Shown here in pieces: positions 24,604 through 32,783 of a DNA stretch of 64,000 nucleotides. The notes beneath the pieces are model-generated. The model ran no database searches. It saw nothing but the letters and a program-made list of their open reading frames with translations, and had not been told where the DNA came from. The stretch is from assembly GCA_039029395.1 (NCBI GenBank), contig JBCCGG010000029.1, forward strand, positions 1 to 64,000, read 5' to 3'. The position numbers and the translations under genes are program-made. This stretch comes from JBCCGG01 sp039029395. Lineage in GTDB: Bacteria > Pseudomonadota > Alphaproteobacteria > Kiloniellales > JAKSDN01. How positions within the stretch are numbered: the stretch's first letter is position 1; every line of letters begins with the position of its first letter.

Positions 24604-25395
24604 ATGGGCACTGGCGGCATTATTCCGCTCATCGGCGTACCGGCCGACGTAAAGGAGATCGACAACAAGCCGTTCCATGCTGTTGGGGACAAGTATCTGC
24701 GGGCGGTGATCCAGGCGACGGGCGGCCTGCCCCTGGTGATCCCAGCATTCGGCGCACTTTATGATCTGCCGGCCCTGGTCGCGCGCCTCGATGGCGTACT
24801 TCTGACCGGAAGCCCCTCAAACGTACATCCGAACCGCTATGGCAAGGCGCCGACACCGGCCGCCGAGCCCTACGATCCGGAGCGCGACGAGACGACCTTG
24901 CCGTTGATTCACGAGACCTTAAGCCAAGCGGTGCCCATGCTCGCGATTTGCCGGGGCATGCAGGAGCTCAATGTGGCGCTGGGCGGGACTCTGGATCCGC
25001 GGGTCCACGAGCAGCCGAACCGGATGGATCATCGGCAACCCAAGCACGACGACCCAGACGTACAGTACGGCCCGCGCCACGACCTGGAACTGGCAGCGGA
25101 CGGCGAGCTGCGCAAGTTGGCTGGGCAAGACCAGGTGGCGATCAACTCGCTTCATTGGCAAGCGGTCGACAGCCTGGCGCCGCGCCTGGTCGTGGAAGGC
25201 CGGGCGCCGGACGGCACCGTCGAAGCGGTGCGCGTCACCGATGCCAAGAATTTTGCGCTCGGGGTTCAGTGGCATCCGGAGTACAAGGTTCTTGAGAATA
25301 GTTTCTCAATGGCGATCTTCGGAGCCTTCGGCGCGGCGGCGCGGGAACGTGCGGAAGCGCGGATTAGAGCGCCTGAACTCGGCCAGGCCGTTTAG
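24604..25395 (+). CDS. Gamma-glutamyl-gamma-aminobutyrate hydrolase family protein (class I glutamine amidotransferase, C26)
   Basis: A 263-residue cytosolic hydrolase of the PuuD type, which cleaves gamma-glutamyl conjugates such as gamma-glutamyl-GABA in putrescine breakdown. The nucleophile elbow is LAICRGMQELNVALGG, and the catalytic His lies in GVQWHPEY, with Glu two residues later. GVLLTGSPSNVHP is the usual oxyanion loop region. No other putrescine genes are nearby, so the substrate is uncertain. It stands alone between the divergent glycan operon and the candidate small RNA. Confidence 0.9.
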   Translation: MGTGGIIPLIGVPADVKEIDNKPFHAVGDKYLRAVIQATGGLPLVIPAFGALYDLPALVARLDGVLLTGSPSNVHPNRYGKAPTPAAEPYDPERDETTLPLIHETLSQAVPMLAICRGMQELNVALGGTLDPRVHEQPNRMDHRQPKHDDPDVQYGPRHDLELAADGELRKLAGQDQVAINSLHWQAVDSLAPRLVVEGRAPDGTVEAVRVTDAKNFALGVQWHPEYKVLENSFSMAIFGAFGAAARERAEARIRAPELGQAV

Positions 25396-25467
25396 GAATT
25401 TGCGCCAGTGATGCGAAGAGATCGTAGCTGCTATTCGCTTATCGCATATCATTTGGTTAAAGTGGGA

Positions 25468-25495
25468 TTGTATCGCGACCAGAATGCCCTAGATT
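25468..25495 (+). promoter_or_regulatory. Candidate sigma70-type promoter for small RNA
   Basis: TTGTAT (25468-25473) and TAGATT (25490-25495) are separated by 16 bases and resemble -35 and -10 elements. Transcription would start near 25502, five bases before the first strong hairpin of the candidate RNA. The region is AT-rich compared with its surroundings. Confidence 0.5.
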
Positions 25496-25501
25496 CTATG
25501 G

Positions 25502-25623
25502 ATAGCGGCTGGCACCGCAACGGAGGCCAGCCATGTGGAGATTACGGTCCCCTGCCGTACCTCCACCTCTCCGCGGAGAAGACAGGAACGCCCGGCTGCC
25601 CCCCGACCGGGCGTTCCGCTTTT
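25502..25623 (+). ncRNA. Candidate structured small RNA upstream of xthA
   Basis: A ~122-nt segment with four consecutive hairpins. Hairpin 1: GGCTGGC (25507) with GCCAGCC (25526). Hairpin 2: GTGGAG plus TACGG with CCGTA plus CTCCAC (25535-25566), an 11-bp stem with two small bulges. Hairpin 3: TCTC with GAGA around CGCG (about 25568-25579). Hairpin 4: an 11-bp GC-rich terminator stem followed by TTTT. A promoter-like pair sits just upstream. The loops are C-rich (TCCCCTG; CTGCCCCCCGA), as in many alphaproteobacterial small RNAs that pair with ribosome binding sites. I cannot assign a known family. It could also be an attenuating leader of xthA. Confidence 0.6.
25585..25623 (+). terminator. 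Rho-independent terminator
   Basis: GGAACGCCCGG and CCGGGCGTTCC form a perfect 11-bp stem around an 11-base C-rich loop, followed by GCTTTT. It ends the candidate small RNA 8 bases before the xthA start codon. Confidence 0.8.
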
Positions 25624-25631
25624 CTGGCCTC

Positions 25632-26426
25632 TTGACCGTCACCATCGCGACCTGGAACGTCAACTCCGTGCGCCTGCGCGTGGAGCACTTGGCGCGGCTC
25701 GACGCCGAGCTTCGCCCAGACGTGATTTGCCTCCAGGAGACCAAGGTGGTCGACGAGGACTTCCCGGCTGAGCCTCTCGCGCAGCTCGGCTTCGTGCATC
25801 AAGCGATACACGGCCAGAAGAGCTACAACGGCGTTGCGGTCCTGTCACGCCTGCCCTTCGAACGCCAGGAGCGGCGCGTTTGGTGCAAGCGCGACGACCG
25901 CCGCCATATCTCGGTCGTCCTGCCGGGCGGGCTGGAGCTGCACAATTTCTATGTGCCCTCCGGCGGACCGACGCCCGATCCAGAAACCAACGACAAATTC
26001 GCCCACAAGCTCAAGTTCCTCGATGAGATGGCGCGCTGGACGAAACGCGAGCGGGTCGCCGAGCGCCGGATCATCCTGGTCGGCGACTTCAACGTGGCGC
26101 CCTTGGAAACCGATGTCTGGAATCACAAGCGGCTACTACGCAGTGTCGGTCACACGCCGGTCGAATCGGCCCGGATCGCGAAGCTCCACAAGGCGAGCGG
26201 CCTAGTCGATGTCGGCCGCCACTTCGTGCCGCCGAGCGAACCGCTGTACACCTGGTGGGGATACCGCTTTGCACAGTCCTACGCCAAGAACTACGGCTGG
26301 CGCTTGGATCATATCTGGGCCAGCCCGCCAATTCTGGGTGAGCTCGGCGGCTTCCAGGTGGTCAAGGAGACGCGCACTTGGGAGCGCCCGTCAGACCATG
26401 TTCCCGTGGTAATCCGGGTGGGCTGA
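25632..26426 (+). CDS. xthA: Exodeoxyribonuclease III
   Basis: Mg-dependent AP endonuclease and 3'-5' exonuclease for base-excision repair, 264 residues. Motifs: IATWNVNSVRLR at the N-terminus, ICLQETKV with the metal-binding Glu, VGDFNVAPLETD with the Asp-x-Asn pair, LDHIWAS and the final SDHVPVV with the catalytic Asp-His. The start is taken as TTG before TVTIATWN because no ATG or GTG is near. An ATG 33 codons upstream would translate through the candidate small RNA and its terminator and adds unrelated sequence. How it is transcribed past that terminator is unclear. Confidence 0.93.
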   Translation: MTVTIATWNVNSVRLRVEHLARLDAELRPDVICLQETKVVDEDFPAEPLAQLGFVHQAIHGQKSYNGVAVLSRLPFERQERRVWCKRDDRRHISVVLPGGLELHNFYVPSGGPTPDPETNDKFAHKLKFLDEMARWTKRERVAERRIILVGDFNVAPLETDVWNHKRLLRSVGHTPVESARIAKLHKASGLVDVGRHFVPPSEPLYTWWGYRFAQSYAKNYGWRLDHIWASPPILGELGGFQVVKETRTWERPSDHVPVVIRVG

Positions 26427-26439
26427 CGGTTTTTCGTAC

Positions 26440-26928
26440 CTAATTCTTGCGATAGAGGAAGTAACGGCCCGGCGGCACGCCGTCGGGTAAGGCAAGTCTC
26501 TCGGCCTCCGGGAACGTCACGTCCAGATCGGCCATGACAACGCCACCCGCGGCCAAAAGGCGGCCGAGGTGCGCGGCAACCATGGCCGAGACCGCGCGGT
26601 CGACGCTCGGGTTGCCGGACCCCAGATCGCTGTGGACCAAGGCAACCTGCCCGGCGAAGCGGCCGAGGGCGGCGGGCAAGGTCTCGTCCAGCGAACCCAA
26701 GAACAAATGGTCCTGGTCGGGCACACACTCCGGGTGGGCCGCGACACGTCGCTCGAAGACAAAGATCTCGCGATCCGGGCAAAGCTCTCGAAGGTGGTCA
26801 TAAGTCCGTCCGTTGCCCAAGCCGAGCTCGAAAATTGGGCCCGGCACGGTGGCAGCGAGAGCAACGCCGTGGGCAAGGCAAGCGCGCTGGGCCTCCAGGC
26901 GCCGAATGAAGCTATCGAGGCGGGACAC
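26440..26928 (-). CDS. Class I SAM-dependent methyltransferase-like protein
   Basis: A short (162-residue) Rossmann-type methyltransferase. Motif I is FELGLGNGRTYDHL near residue 33, then IFVFERRV (acidic end of strand 2) and VALVHSDLGSGNP (motif II region), and LLAAGGVVMADLD (motif III). It lacks a separate substrate domain. It lies 9 bases after the cNMP-binding gene and is the last gene of the ABC exporter operon, so it may modify the exported molecule. The substrate is unknown. Confidence 0.78.
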   Translation of the reverse strand: MSRLDSFIRRLEAQRACLAHGVALAATVPGPIFELGLGNGRTYDHLRELCPDREIFVFERRVAAHPECVPDQDHLFLGSLDETLPAALGRFAGQVALVHSDLGSGNPSVDRAVSAMVAAHLGRLLAAGGVVMADLDVTFPEAERLALPDGVPPGRYFLYRKN

Positions 26929-26937
26929 GGAACGAAG

Positions 26938-27393
26938 TCACGCTCCCTGGCCGGCGCGCATGGCGCTCAGTTGCGCGGTCGTGTTTTCCAAGCGATGGGC
27001 CAGGACGCGCATGATCTCCACGCCCATTTCGGGAAAATCCGTGACCATTCGGAAGAACAGATCCTTGGTCACCTTGAGGGTGATCAGCTCGCCGGCCGCC
27101 TTGATGGTCGCGGTTCGCGGCACGTCGCACAGAATCGCGATCTCACCGATGATGTCGTTTCGGCCTAGCGTGGCGACCGAGACCGGGCCCGCCGGCGTCT
27201 CGGCGATGACCTCGGCCTCGCCGTCGATCACGATGTAGGCGGCGTCACCCGAATCGCCCTGCTTGAACAGCACTTGCCCGGGCTTGAAGGCTAGGCGCTC
27301 GCTGGCAAAGCACATCAGCTTCAGTTTCGCCGTGTCGATGTTGGCGAACAGCGGTATCTGGCGCAGGATCTCGACCTCTTGATCCAAACTCAT
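26938..27393 (-). CDS. Stand-alone cyclic nucleotide-binding domain protein
   Basis: A 151-residue Crp-like sensor domain without a DNA-binding domain. The beta-roll (PGQVLFKQGDSGDAAYIVIDGEAEV) leads into a phosphate-binding cassette at residues 83-96 (GEIAILCDVPRTAT) with Glu84 and Arg93, the residues that hold the ribose and phosphate of cNMP. The C-terminal helix is present (FPEMGVEIMRVLAHRLENT). Without an HTH it probably acts by protein contact. Its gene sits 41 bases after the unusual ABC exporter, a likely partner. Confidence 0.88.
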   Translation of the reverse strand: MSLDQEVEILRQIPLFANIDTAKLKLMCFASERLAFKPGQVLFKQGDSGDAAYIVIDGEAEVIAETPAGPVSVATLGRNDIIGEIAILCDVPRTATIKAAGELITLKVTKDLFFRMVTDFPEMGVEIMRVLAHRLENTTAQLSAMRAGQGA

Positions 27394-27434
27394 TGTGTCT
27401 CTCCCTTACCCTCGCGTCCCTCGATATCCTTGTC

Positions 27435-30152
27435 TCATCCCGCGGCGATCAACTCTCCCAGGGTCGAGCCCGGCGCCTTCAGCTCCTCGAAGGTGCCCTG
27501 TTCGACCACCCGGCCGGCACGCATGACCAGCACTCGGTCGAACTGCTCGGCGACGGAAGCCCGTTGCAGTGTCCAGATCACCCCGCACCCCTCGCGCAGC
27601 TTGAGGATTTGCTCGCTGAGCCGGGCCTGGGCGGCGACATCGAGCACGGACGCAGCCTCGTTGACGATCAGAAGATCGGGCTGCTTGAGCAGCGCCCGGG
27701 CGATTGCCAGCTTCTGGCGTTGCACCTTGGTCAAGCGCTTGCCACCAATACCGACTTCGTAATCGAGACCGACGGTCAACACCGCATGGTGCAGGCCCAG
27801 GGTGTCCAGCACCTCGGTCACCGTCCGGCCGACGATTTCCTCGGCCTGGGCCTGCCCGTAGGCCAGGCGGCCAAACAGGATGTTATCCTGCAAGGAGGCG
27901 GCCGCGTTGTAGCCCTCGGGGCGGTAAAACTCCACCGCGCCTGGCGCCCGTTCTTCAAGCCGCTCGGCAATCGTCTTGCGGGCCGCGATGACCTTAGTTT
28001 CGAGCACATCGTCGATCAGGCCGAAGCGGTGACGGGCCTCGACATATTTGAAAGGTAAGTGGAGCAGCAACCGGCGATCGTCCTTGGACAGATTGGCGCG
28101 GCCCTGCTGCTCGACCCGGGCGACCAAGGCCTTGTACTCCGGCAGGTCGTCCTCTTCGATGAAGCCGAACTGCTCGAAGAAGGGGTGCCCGGCCGGCAGA
28201 TCGGCGAACAGCTCGACGATCGTCTTGGCGATCGTCTCGCCCATGGCGAGCAGATCGTCGAGCATCTCCGCCTCGCCCAGCACTTCGAGCACCAACTGGT
28301 TGTCGGCCAGGGCGTCGCCGCGGAACTCGTCCTTGGTCGGCGTGCCGAACAGCAAGTTCTCCGTCAGCGTGGCGTTCCGGTTGTACTGATCGGGATCGAA
28401 GCGAATGACCAGGTCGCTGGAACCCTCCTGGGCCAAGCGCTCAAGCAGCGCAGCGCGGGCTTTCAAGATGCCCTCGGCGATTTCCGGGTTGCGCTCTGGG
28501 TCGATCGTACCGGTCAGGCCCAAGCGATAGACGTCCTCGGCCATGTCGATGACCGACAGGATGTCGATCAGGCGCTCCTGCAGGTCCTCCGGACCGCTGC
28601 AGCCGGCCGCCGTGTAGTCGATCCAGTCGGCCTTGAGATCCAGATCGATGTTGCCGGCCCTTAGGCTTTCCGCGCGCGCCTTAGCCTGCTCGCGCTCCGC
28701 GTCCTCGTCGCGCGCCGGCTCCTTCAGAGGTACATGTTTCAGCCCGTAGACCAGATTGTCGAACACGCTGCCCGGAAAAAGGTAGGCGTCCTGCCCGACG
28801 TAGGAGATGCGTCGCCCGGTGACCGCCTCGGTCATGGCGCCGACGTCCCTGCCGCCAACGCTGATGCTGCCTGAGCTCGGCAACAGTAGGCGCGCCAACA
28901 GCATGGCCAGGTGGTCCTTGCCGCTGCTGCTGTTGCCGACGATCGCCAAGTGGCCTTCGACCGGCATGGTGAAGCTAACCGAATCGACCAGCTTGGTGCT
29001 GGTATCGTCGACCAGAGACACGGTCTTGCACACCAGCTCGCCGGTCAGCGGCGTGCCGGGATCCGCATCGGGCACCTGAAGTGCGGGGTCGATCATGTCG
29101 GACGGCTGGAACTGCTGGATCACCTGGTCATACTTAATCTGCACGTCGAGGCGTTGCTGATCCCAATCGATCAGTTCCTTGACCGGGCCGGGCAGGTCCT
29201 TGTAGGCGTTGATCACGGCGACGAGTGCGCCGATGTCCAGATGGCCCATGAGCGCCAGAACGCCGCCGAAGGCATAGAAAATGAACGGCGTCATCTGGGA
29301 CAACAGATTGTTCAGAAACTTGACGAAGAACTTGCGCTGATAGATTTCGTAGCGGATCGAGAAAATCCGCCCGAGGCGCGAAGCGATGTCAGCGCGCTCG
29401 AAATTCGACGTGTCGTGGGCGTGAACCTCGACACTGCCATCGACCAGCTCGCCGATTCGGCCGGCCAACTGGCGCGCGGTCAGCTGGCGCTCCTTGCCGA
29501 GGCGCAGGATGCGGCGGCGCAGCCTGGGGATGATGAAGGCCTGGACGCCGACGATGAAAAAGGCGATCAGGCCGAGCCAAACGCTCTCGAGCAGAACGAA
29601 GATCATGGCGGTGATCGCCAAGCCACCCAGATAGGCCGGCTGGACGAAGGCATCGCCGATGAAGCCGCCCAAGGGCTCCACCTCGTCCTTGATCATGGTT
29701 GCGACCTCGGCCTGCTTGACCCGACGCATGTGCAAGAGCGGGAAGCGCAGGATCCGATCGGTCAGCTCGTAGCGCAAACGGCGCAGCATGCGCTCGCCCA
29801 TTCGGCCCTTGCGGGTGTTGATGACGTACTTGTAGCCGCCGTTGATCAGCACGAACCCGAGAAACGCAAAGCTGAGCGCCAGCAGATAGCCGGTCTGCTC
29901 CATCTGAAACCCGGGAAAGATGTTGACCGTCTTGCCGGTCAGCCATTCGCCGTAGGGCAGATCGATCTTGAGAAACGGTTGCGTCGAGCCGAAGCCGTCG
30001 AAACCCTCGCCTTGGATGCCCTCGTTGATGATCAGCTTGGGCAGCACCAGTGAGACAAAGTAAAACGGCAGGGACGTCGCCACCAGCATCAGGATAGCAA
30101 TCTGCTCCTTCTTGCTGTGCCGCCAAACGTATTTGAATAGATTGGGTTCCAT
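27435..30152 (-). CDS. ABC transporter transmembrane/ATP-binding protein with degenerate, enlarged ATPase domain
   Basis: A 905-residue exporter-type ABC protein. Residues 1-345 form a membrane domain with hydrophobic segments near 18-38, 88-108, 175-192, 190-207 and 285-310 and a periplasmic loop near 45-85. The ATPase domain is abnormal. Walker A is GNSSSGKD (406-413), with Asp replacing the essential Ser/Thr. The Q-loop Gln is Q454. A ~290-residue insertion separates it from a weak signature GGKRLTKVQRQK (803-814). Walker B reads LLIVNE, with Asn831 in place of Asp but Glu832 kept. The H-loop His is Gln863 in TLQR. Two further Q-loop-like blocks occur at 579-603 and 738-761. It heads an operon with a cNMP sensor and a methyltransferase. 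It may be a weak ATPase or a non-hydrolysing regulator-type transporter. Confidence 0.85.
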   Translation of the reverse strand: MEPNLFKYVWRHSKKEQIAILMLVATSLPFYFVSLVLPKLIINEGIQGEGFDGFGSTQPFLKIDLPYGEWLTGKTVNIFPGFQMEQTGYLLALSFAFLGFVLINGGYKYVINTRKGRMGERMLRRLRYELTDRILRFPLLHMRRVKQAEVATMIKDEVEPLGGFIGDAFVQPAYLGGLAITAMIFVLLESVWLGLIAFFIVGVQAFIIPRLRRRILRLGKERQLTARQLAGRIGELVDGSVEVHAHDTSNFERADIASRLGRIFSIRYEIYQRKFFVKFLNNLLSQMTPFIFYAFGGVLALMGHLDIGALVAVINAYKDLPGPVKELIDWDQQRLDVQIKYDQVIQQFQPSDMIDPALQVPDADPGTPLTGELVCKTVSLVDDTSTKLVDSVSFTMPVEGHLAIVGNSSSGKDHLAMLLARLLLPSSGSISVGGRDVGAMTEAVTGRRISYVGQDAYLFPGSVFDNLVYGLKHVPLKEPARDEDAEREQAKARAESLRAGNIDLDLKADWIDYTAAGCSGPEDLQERLIDILSVIDMAEDVYRLGLTGTIDPERNPEIAEGILKARAALLERLAQEGSSDLVIRFDPDQYNRNATLTENLLFGTPTKDEFRGDALADNQLVLEVLGEAEMLDDLLAMGETIAKTIVELFADLPAGHPFFEQFGFIEEDDLPEYKALVARVEQQGRANLSKDDRRLLLHLPFKYVEARHRFGLIDDVLETKVIAARKTIAERLEERAPGAVEFYRPEGYNAAASLQDNILFGRLAYGQAQAEEIVGRTVTEVLDTLGLHHAVLTVGLDYEVGIGGKRLTKVQRQKLAIARALLKQPDLLIVNEAASVLDVAAQARLSEQILKLREGCGVIWTLQRASVAEQFDRVLVMRAGRVVEQGTFEELKAPGSTLGELIAAG

Positions 30153-30292
30153 CGATCACTGCCGTTGCCGGGGCCAAGACACACCAGGCCGCCGAGACTG
30201 GGTCGCTGGCAGACTAGCCAACAGCGGGGCTAACGTAAACCGAGGCCCTTGCAGGCTTGCCCCCGGCCGCCAGCTCGGCCATATCACCCATC

Positions 30293-31087
30293 ATGGAGCT
30301 GCTGCAGGACAATCTTGTGGCCTGGAAGGGGGCCCTGGTTCTCGGCTGGCTGGCCCTGTTGTTCGCGGCCGAGCGTCTGGCGCCGGCCGCCCGGCCTCCA
30401 GTGAGCCCACCCGATGCACCAGCCGGTGGACTCTGGCGGGTGGCGCGAAATCTGGGTCTCCTGCTGCTCAATGCCGGCCTCTCGCCGCTCATCGTGCTGC
30501 CGCTGTCGCTTTGGGCGGCCAGTCACCACTTGGGCTGGCGGCCGGAGTGGTGGAGCGGCTGGACAGGCCTGGCGCTCGATATCCTGCTGCTCGATTTCCT
30601 GATCTACTGGTGGCACCTAGCGAACCACAAAGTGGCCCTGCTGTGGCGCTTTCACGAAGTTCACCACCTAGACCGCTTTCTCGATTCGACCACGGCTCTG
30701 CGCTTTCATTTTGGCGAGGTCCTGCTTTCCGCCGTGGCACGTGCCGCAATGGTGATCACCCTGGACATTCCTTTCAGCTCGATCGTCGTGTTCGAGGTGC
30801 TTCTGGCGGCCGGAACGATCTTCCACCATTCCAATCTGCGCCTACCGCCCCGGCTCGAGGCGGCGATGTCTCGCCTGGTCATCACACCCTCGATCCATTG
30901 GGTGCACCACCATGCCCGCCAAGCCGACACGGATTCCAACTACGGCACGCTCTTCAGCTTCTGGGACCGCTTGTTCGGTTCCCGTAGCCCGACCCCGCGC
31001 AGCCTGGACATGACGATCGGGGTCGAACAACGTCCGGAACGCCGCTTCTTGCAGCTGCTCGCCCGGCCTTTCTGGGGCGAGCGGTAA
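30293..31087 (+). CDS. Sterol desaturase / fatty acid hydroxylase superfamily protein
   Basis: A 264-residue integral membrane di-iron oxygenase. The histidine clusters are H-x3-H in WWHLANHK, HEVHH in WRFHEVHHLDR, H in FHHSN and HWVHHH near the C-terminus, which together bind two irons. About four to five helices anchor it in the membrane. Such enzymes hydroxylate or desaturate lipids, sterols or carotenoids. The ATG before ELLQDN is preferred over an upstream TTG. It is divergent from the ABC exporter and convergent with metA, so no operon context helps. Confidence 0.88.
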   Translation: MELLQDNLVAWKGALVLGWLALLFAAERLAPAARPPVSPPDAPAGGLWRVARNLGLLLLNAGLSPLIVLPLSLWAASHHLGWRPEWWSGWTGLALDILLLDFLIYWWHLANHKVALLWRFHEVHHLDRFLDSTTALRFHFGEVLLSAVARAAMVITLDIPFSSIVVFEVLLAAGTIFHHSNLRLPPRLEAAMSRLVITPSIHWVHHHARQADTDSNYGTLFSFWDRLFGSRSPTPRSLDMTIGVEQRPERRFLQLLARPFWGER

Positions 31088-31092
31088 GCCCT

Positions 31093-32037
31093 TTACTCGA
31101 CTTCCTCCACTTCCGCCGTCTTGCGCCCGATCTTGGCGATGTCGAACGGAGTGTGCTGGTACATCTCGTTGATCCAGTTCCAGAACAGGAGATGGGAGTA
31201 GGAGCGCCACTGGTTGATCGGCGTCTTCGCCGGATCGTCGTCCGGGAAGTAGTTCCTGGGCAGCTGAATCCTCTCGCCGGCCGCCACGTCCCGGTCGTAC
31301 TCGTCCTTCAGGGTGTTGGCGTCGTATTCCAGGTGATTGAACATATAGACCGCGCCGCGCGCCGGCTCTTCGATCATGCAAAGGCCCGAATCCGAGGATT
31401 CCACGAGTATCTTGAGGCCGGAGTCGTCCGGGATGTCATCGGACCGGGTCTCGGTGTGGCGCGAGACCGGAATCGAGAACTCGTCATTGAAGCCGTGCAG
31501 CAGGTGCGTGTCGGCGCGCACCACCTGGTGGCGGAACACGCCGAACATCTTCTCATCTAGCTGGTGCTTCGGCACGCCGTGGAAATGGTGCAGGGCGGCC
31601 TGGGCCCCCCAGCAGATGTTGAAGGTTCGGAAGACGTGCTCCTGAGCCCAATCGAAGATCTGGGTAAGCTCGTTCCAGTAGGTCACGTCCTCGAAGGGCA
31701 GGGTCTCGATCGGGGCGCCGGTGATGATCAGGCCGTCGAACTTTTGGTCGCTGACCTGGTCCCAGGTCTTGTAGAAGTCGATCAGGTGCTGCTTGTGGGT
31801 GTTCTTCGACTCGTGGCTGGCCATGTGCAGCAGGGTCATCTCGACCTGCAGGGGCGTGCTGCCGGCAAGGCGCGCGATCTGGGCCTCGGTCCTGATCTTG
31901 TTGGGCATCAGGTTGAGCAGGGCGATGCGCATGGGCCGAATATCCTGGCGGATCGCGTCGGTCTCGGAGATTACGCCAACCCTTTCGCGCTCCAATATTT
32001 CGCGCGCCGGCAGGTTATTGGGTATCTTAATGGGCAT
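31093..32037 (-). CDS. metA: Homoserine O-acyltransferase MetA (predicted O-acetyltransferase specificity)
   Basis: First committed enzyme of methionine synthesis, acylating homoserine. It has 314 residues, class I glutamine-amidotransferase-like fold. The nucleophile is Cys142 in NICWGAQAALH, the catalytic His and Glu lie in FNHLEYD, and Lys47 in NLMPNKIRTE is conserved. At position 111 it has Glu (GAPIETLPFED), where E. coli MetA has Gly. In this family Glu111 is known to select acetyl-CoA and Gly111 succinyl-CoA, so it probably makes O-acetylhomoserine. The 63-bp leader after lolA has no clear riboswitch. Confidence 0.94.
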   Translation of the reverse strand: MPIKIPNNLPAREILERERVGVISETDAIRQDIRPMRIALLNLMPNKIRTEAQIARLAGSTPLQVEMTLLHMASHESKNTHKQHLIDFYKTWDQVSDQKFDGLIITGAPIETLPFEDVTYWNELTQIFDWAQEHVFRTFNICWGAQAALHHFHGVPKHQLDEKMFGVFRHQVVRADTHLLHGFNDEFSIPVSRHTETRSDDIPDDSGLKILVESSDSGLCMIEEPARGAVYMFNHLEYDANTLKDEYDRDVAAGERIQLPRNYFPDDDPAKTPINQWRSYSHLLFWNWINEMYQHTPFDIAKIGRKTAEVEEVE

Positions 32038-32100
32038 ACTGCAGGTGACCCTGTTTAGGACTAAGCGCCTTTTTACACCGACGTCGCGATCAGCGCCAGG

Positions 32101-32742
32101 TCAGCGGTCGCCGCCGATGCCCAGGCCGTGGACGTCCAGGTCGCCATAATCGAACACCTTTTTGTCCAGCGCCACGCCAAATTCCGGATTGATTAGGGCC
32201 ACTTGGGTGGTGATGCCCTGGGGGTCAACCACCTCCCACTTGCGCAAGGCAAAGGGCTTGTCGCTGAACTCCAGGGTGACCGCGCCGGCATCGCCGGCGT
32301 CTTCTTCCTGCAAGGTCATGCGGATCACGCCCTTGGCGAGCTCCACATCGGTGACCTCAACGCCCTTGGAGAGGTCGATCTGATCTCGGATCAGAAACCA
32401 AAGCGGCGTCTCCCAGAGGGGGATAAAGGTCGATTGCTTCAACTCTTTATCGTAATATAAGAGGTTGATGCCATCTGCGATTAGCAGAATCGGATTCGGC
32501 GGATCGTACTCGAAGCGCAGCTTGCCCGGCCGGTCGACGAAGACCTCGCCCTCAGCGAACGCGCCGTTCGAGGAAATCTGTACGAACCTGGCCTGGAACG
32601 ACTTGATTTGATTGAGATAAATCTCGGCCCTAAGGACGGCCGCGAGCTGATCGCCATCCAACTCGGTGGCCGCGCTCGCGGATCCCACCTGCACCAGGGC
32701 CAAGGCGCCCAGCACAAGGCCTAGAAGTCGTCGTCGCACCAC
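32101..32742 (-). CDS. lolA: Outer-membrane lipoprotein carrier protein LolA
   Basis: Periplasmic chaperone that carries lipoproteins from LolCDE to the outer membrane. It has 213 residues with an N-terminal signal peptide (RRRLLGLVLGALALVQVGSASA). The family segment FQARFVQISSNGAFAEGEVFVDRPGKL is followed by the conserved RFEYDPPNP; IADG and LYYYDKELKQ-type strands follow. It lies 41 bases after ftsK, an arrangement common in Proteobacteria (ftsK-lolA), and 63 bases before metA. Confidence 0.92.
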   Translation of the reverse strand: MVRRRLLGLVLGALALVQVGSASAATELDGDQLAAVLRAEIYLNQIKSFQARFVQISSNGAFAEGEVFVDRPGKLRFEYDPPNPILLIADGINLLYYDKELKQSTFIPLWETPLWFLIRDQIDLSKGVEVTDVELAKGVIRMTLQEEDAGDAGAVTLEFSDKPFALRKWEVVDPQGITTQVALINPEFGVALDKKVFDYGDLDVHGLGIGGDR

Positions 32743-32783
32743 GGAACACCATCCTTTTGTTTCGTCTTACGGGTGCGGACTGC

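Noticed and set aside
32038..32100. SAM-II-type riboswitch before metA
   Set aside because: SAM-II occurs before metA in some Alphaproteobacteria, and a CTAAACAGGG-like segment is present in the 63-bp gap, but no P1 stem and pseudoknot of the right shape could be built by eye. A covariance-model search would decide.
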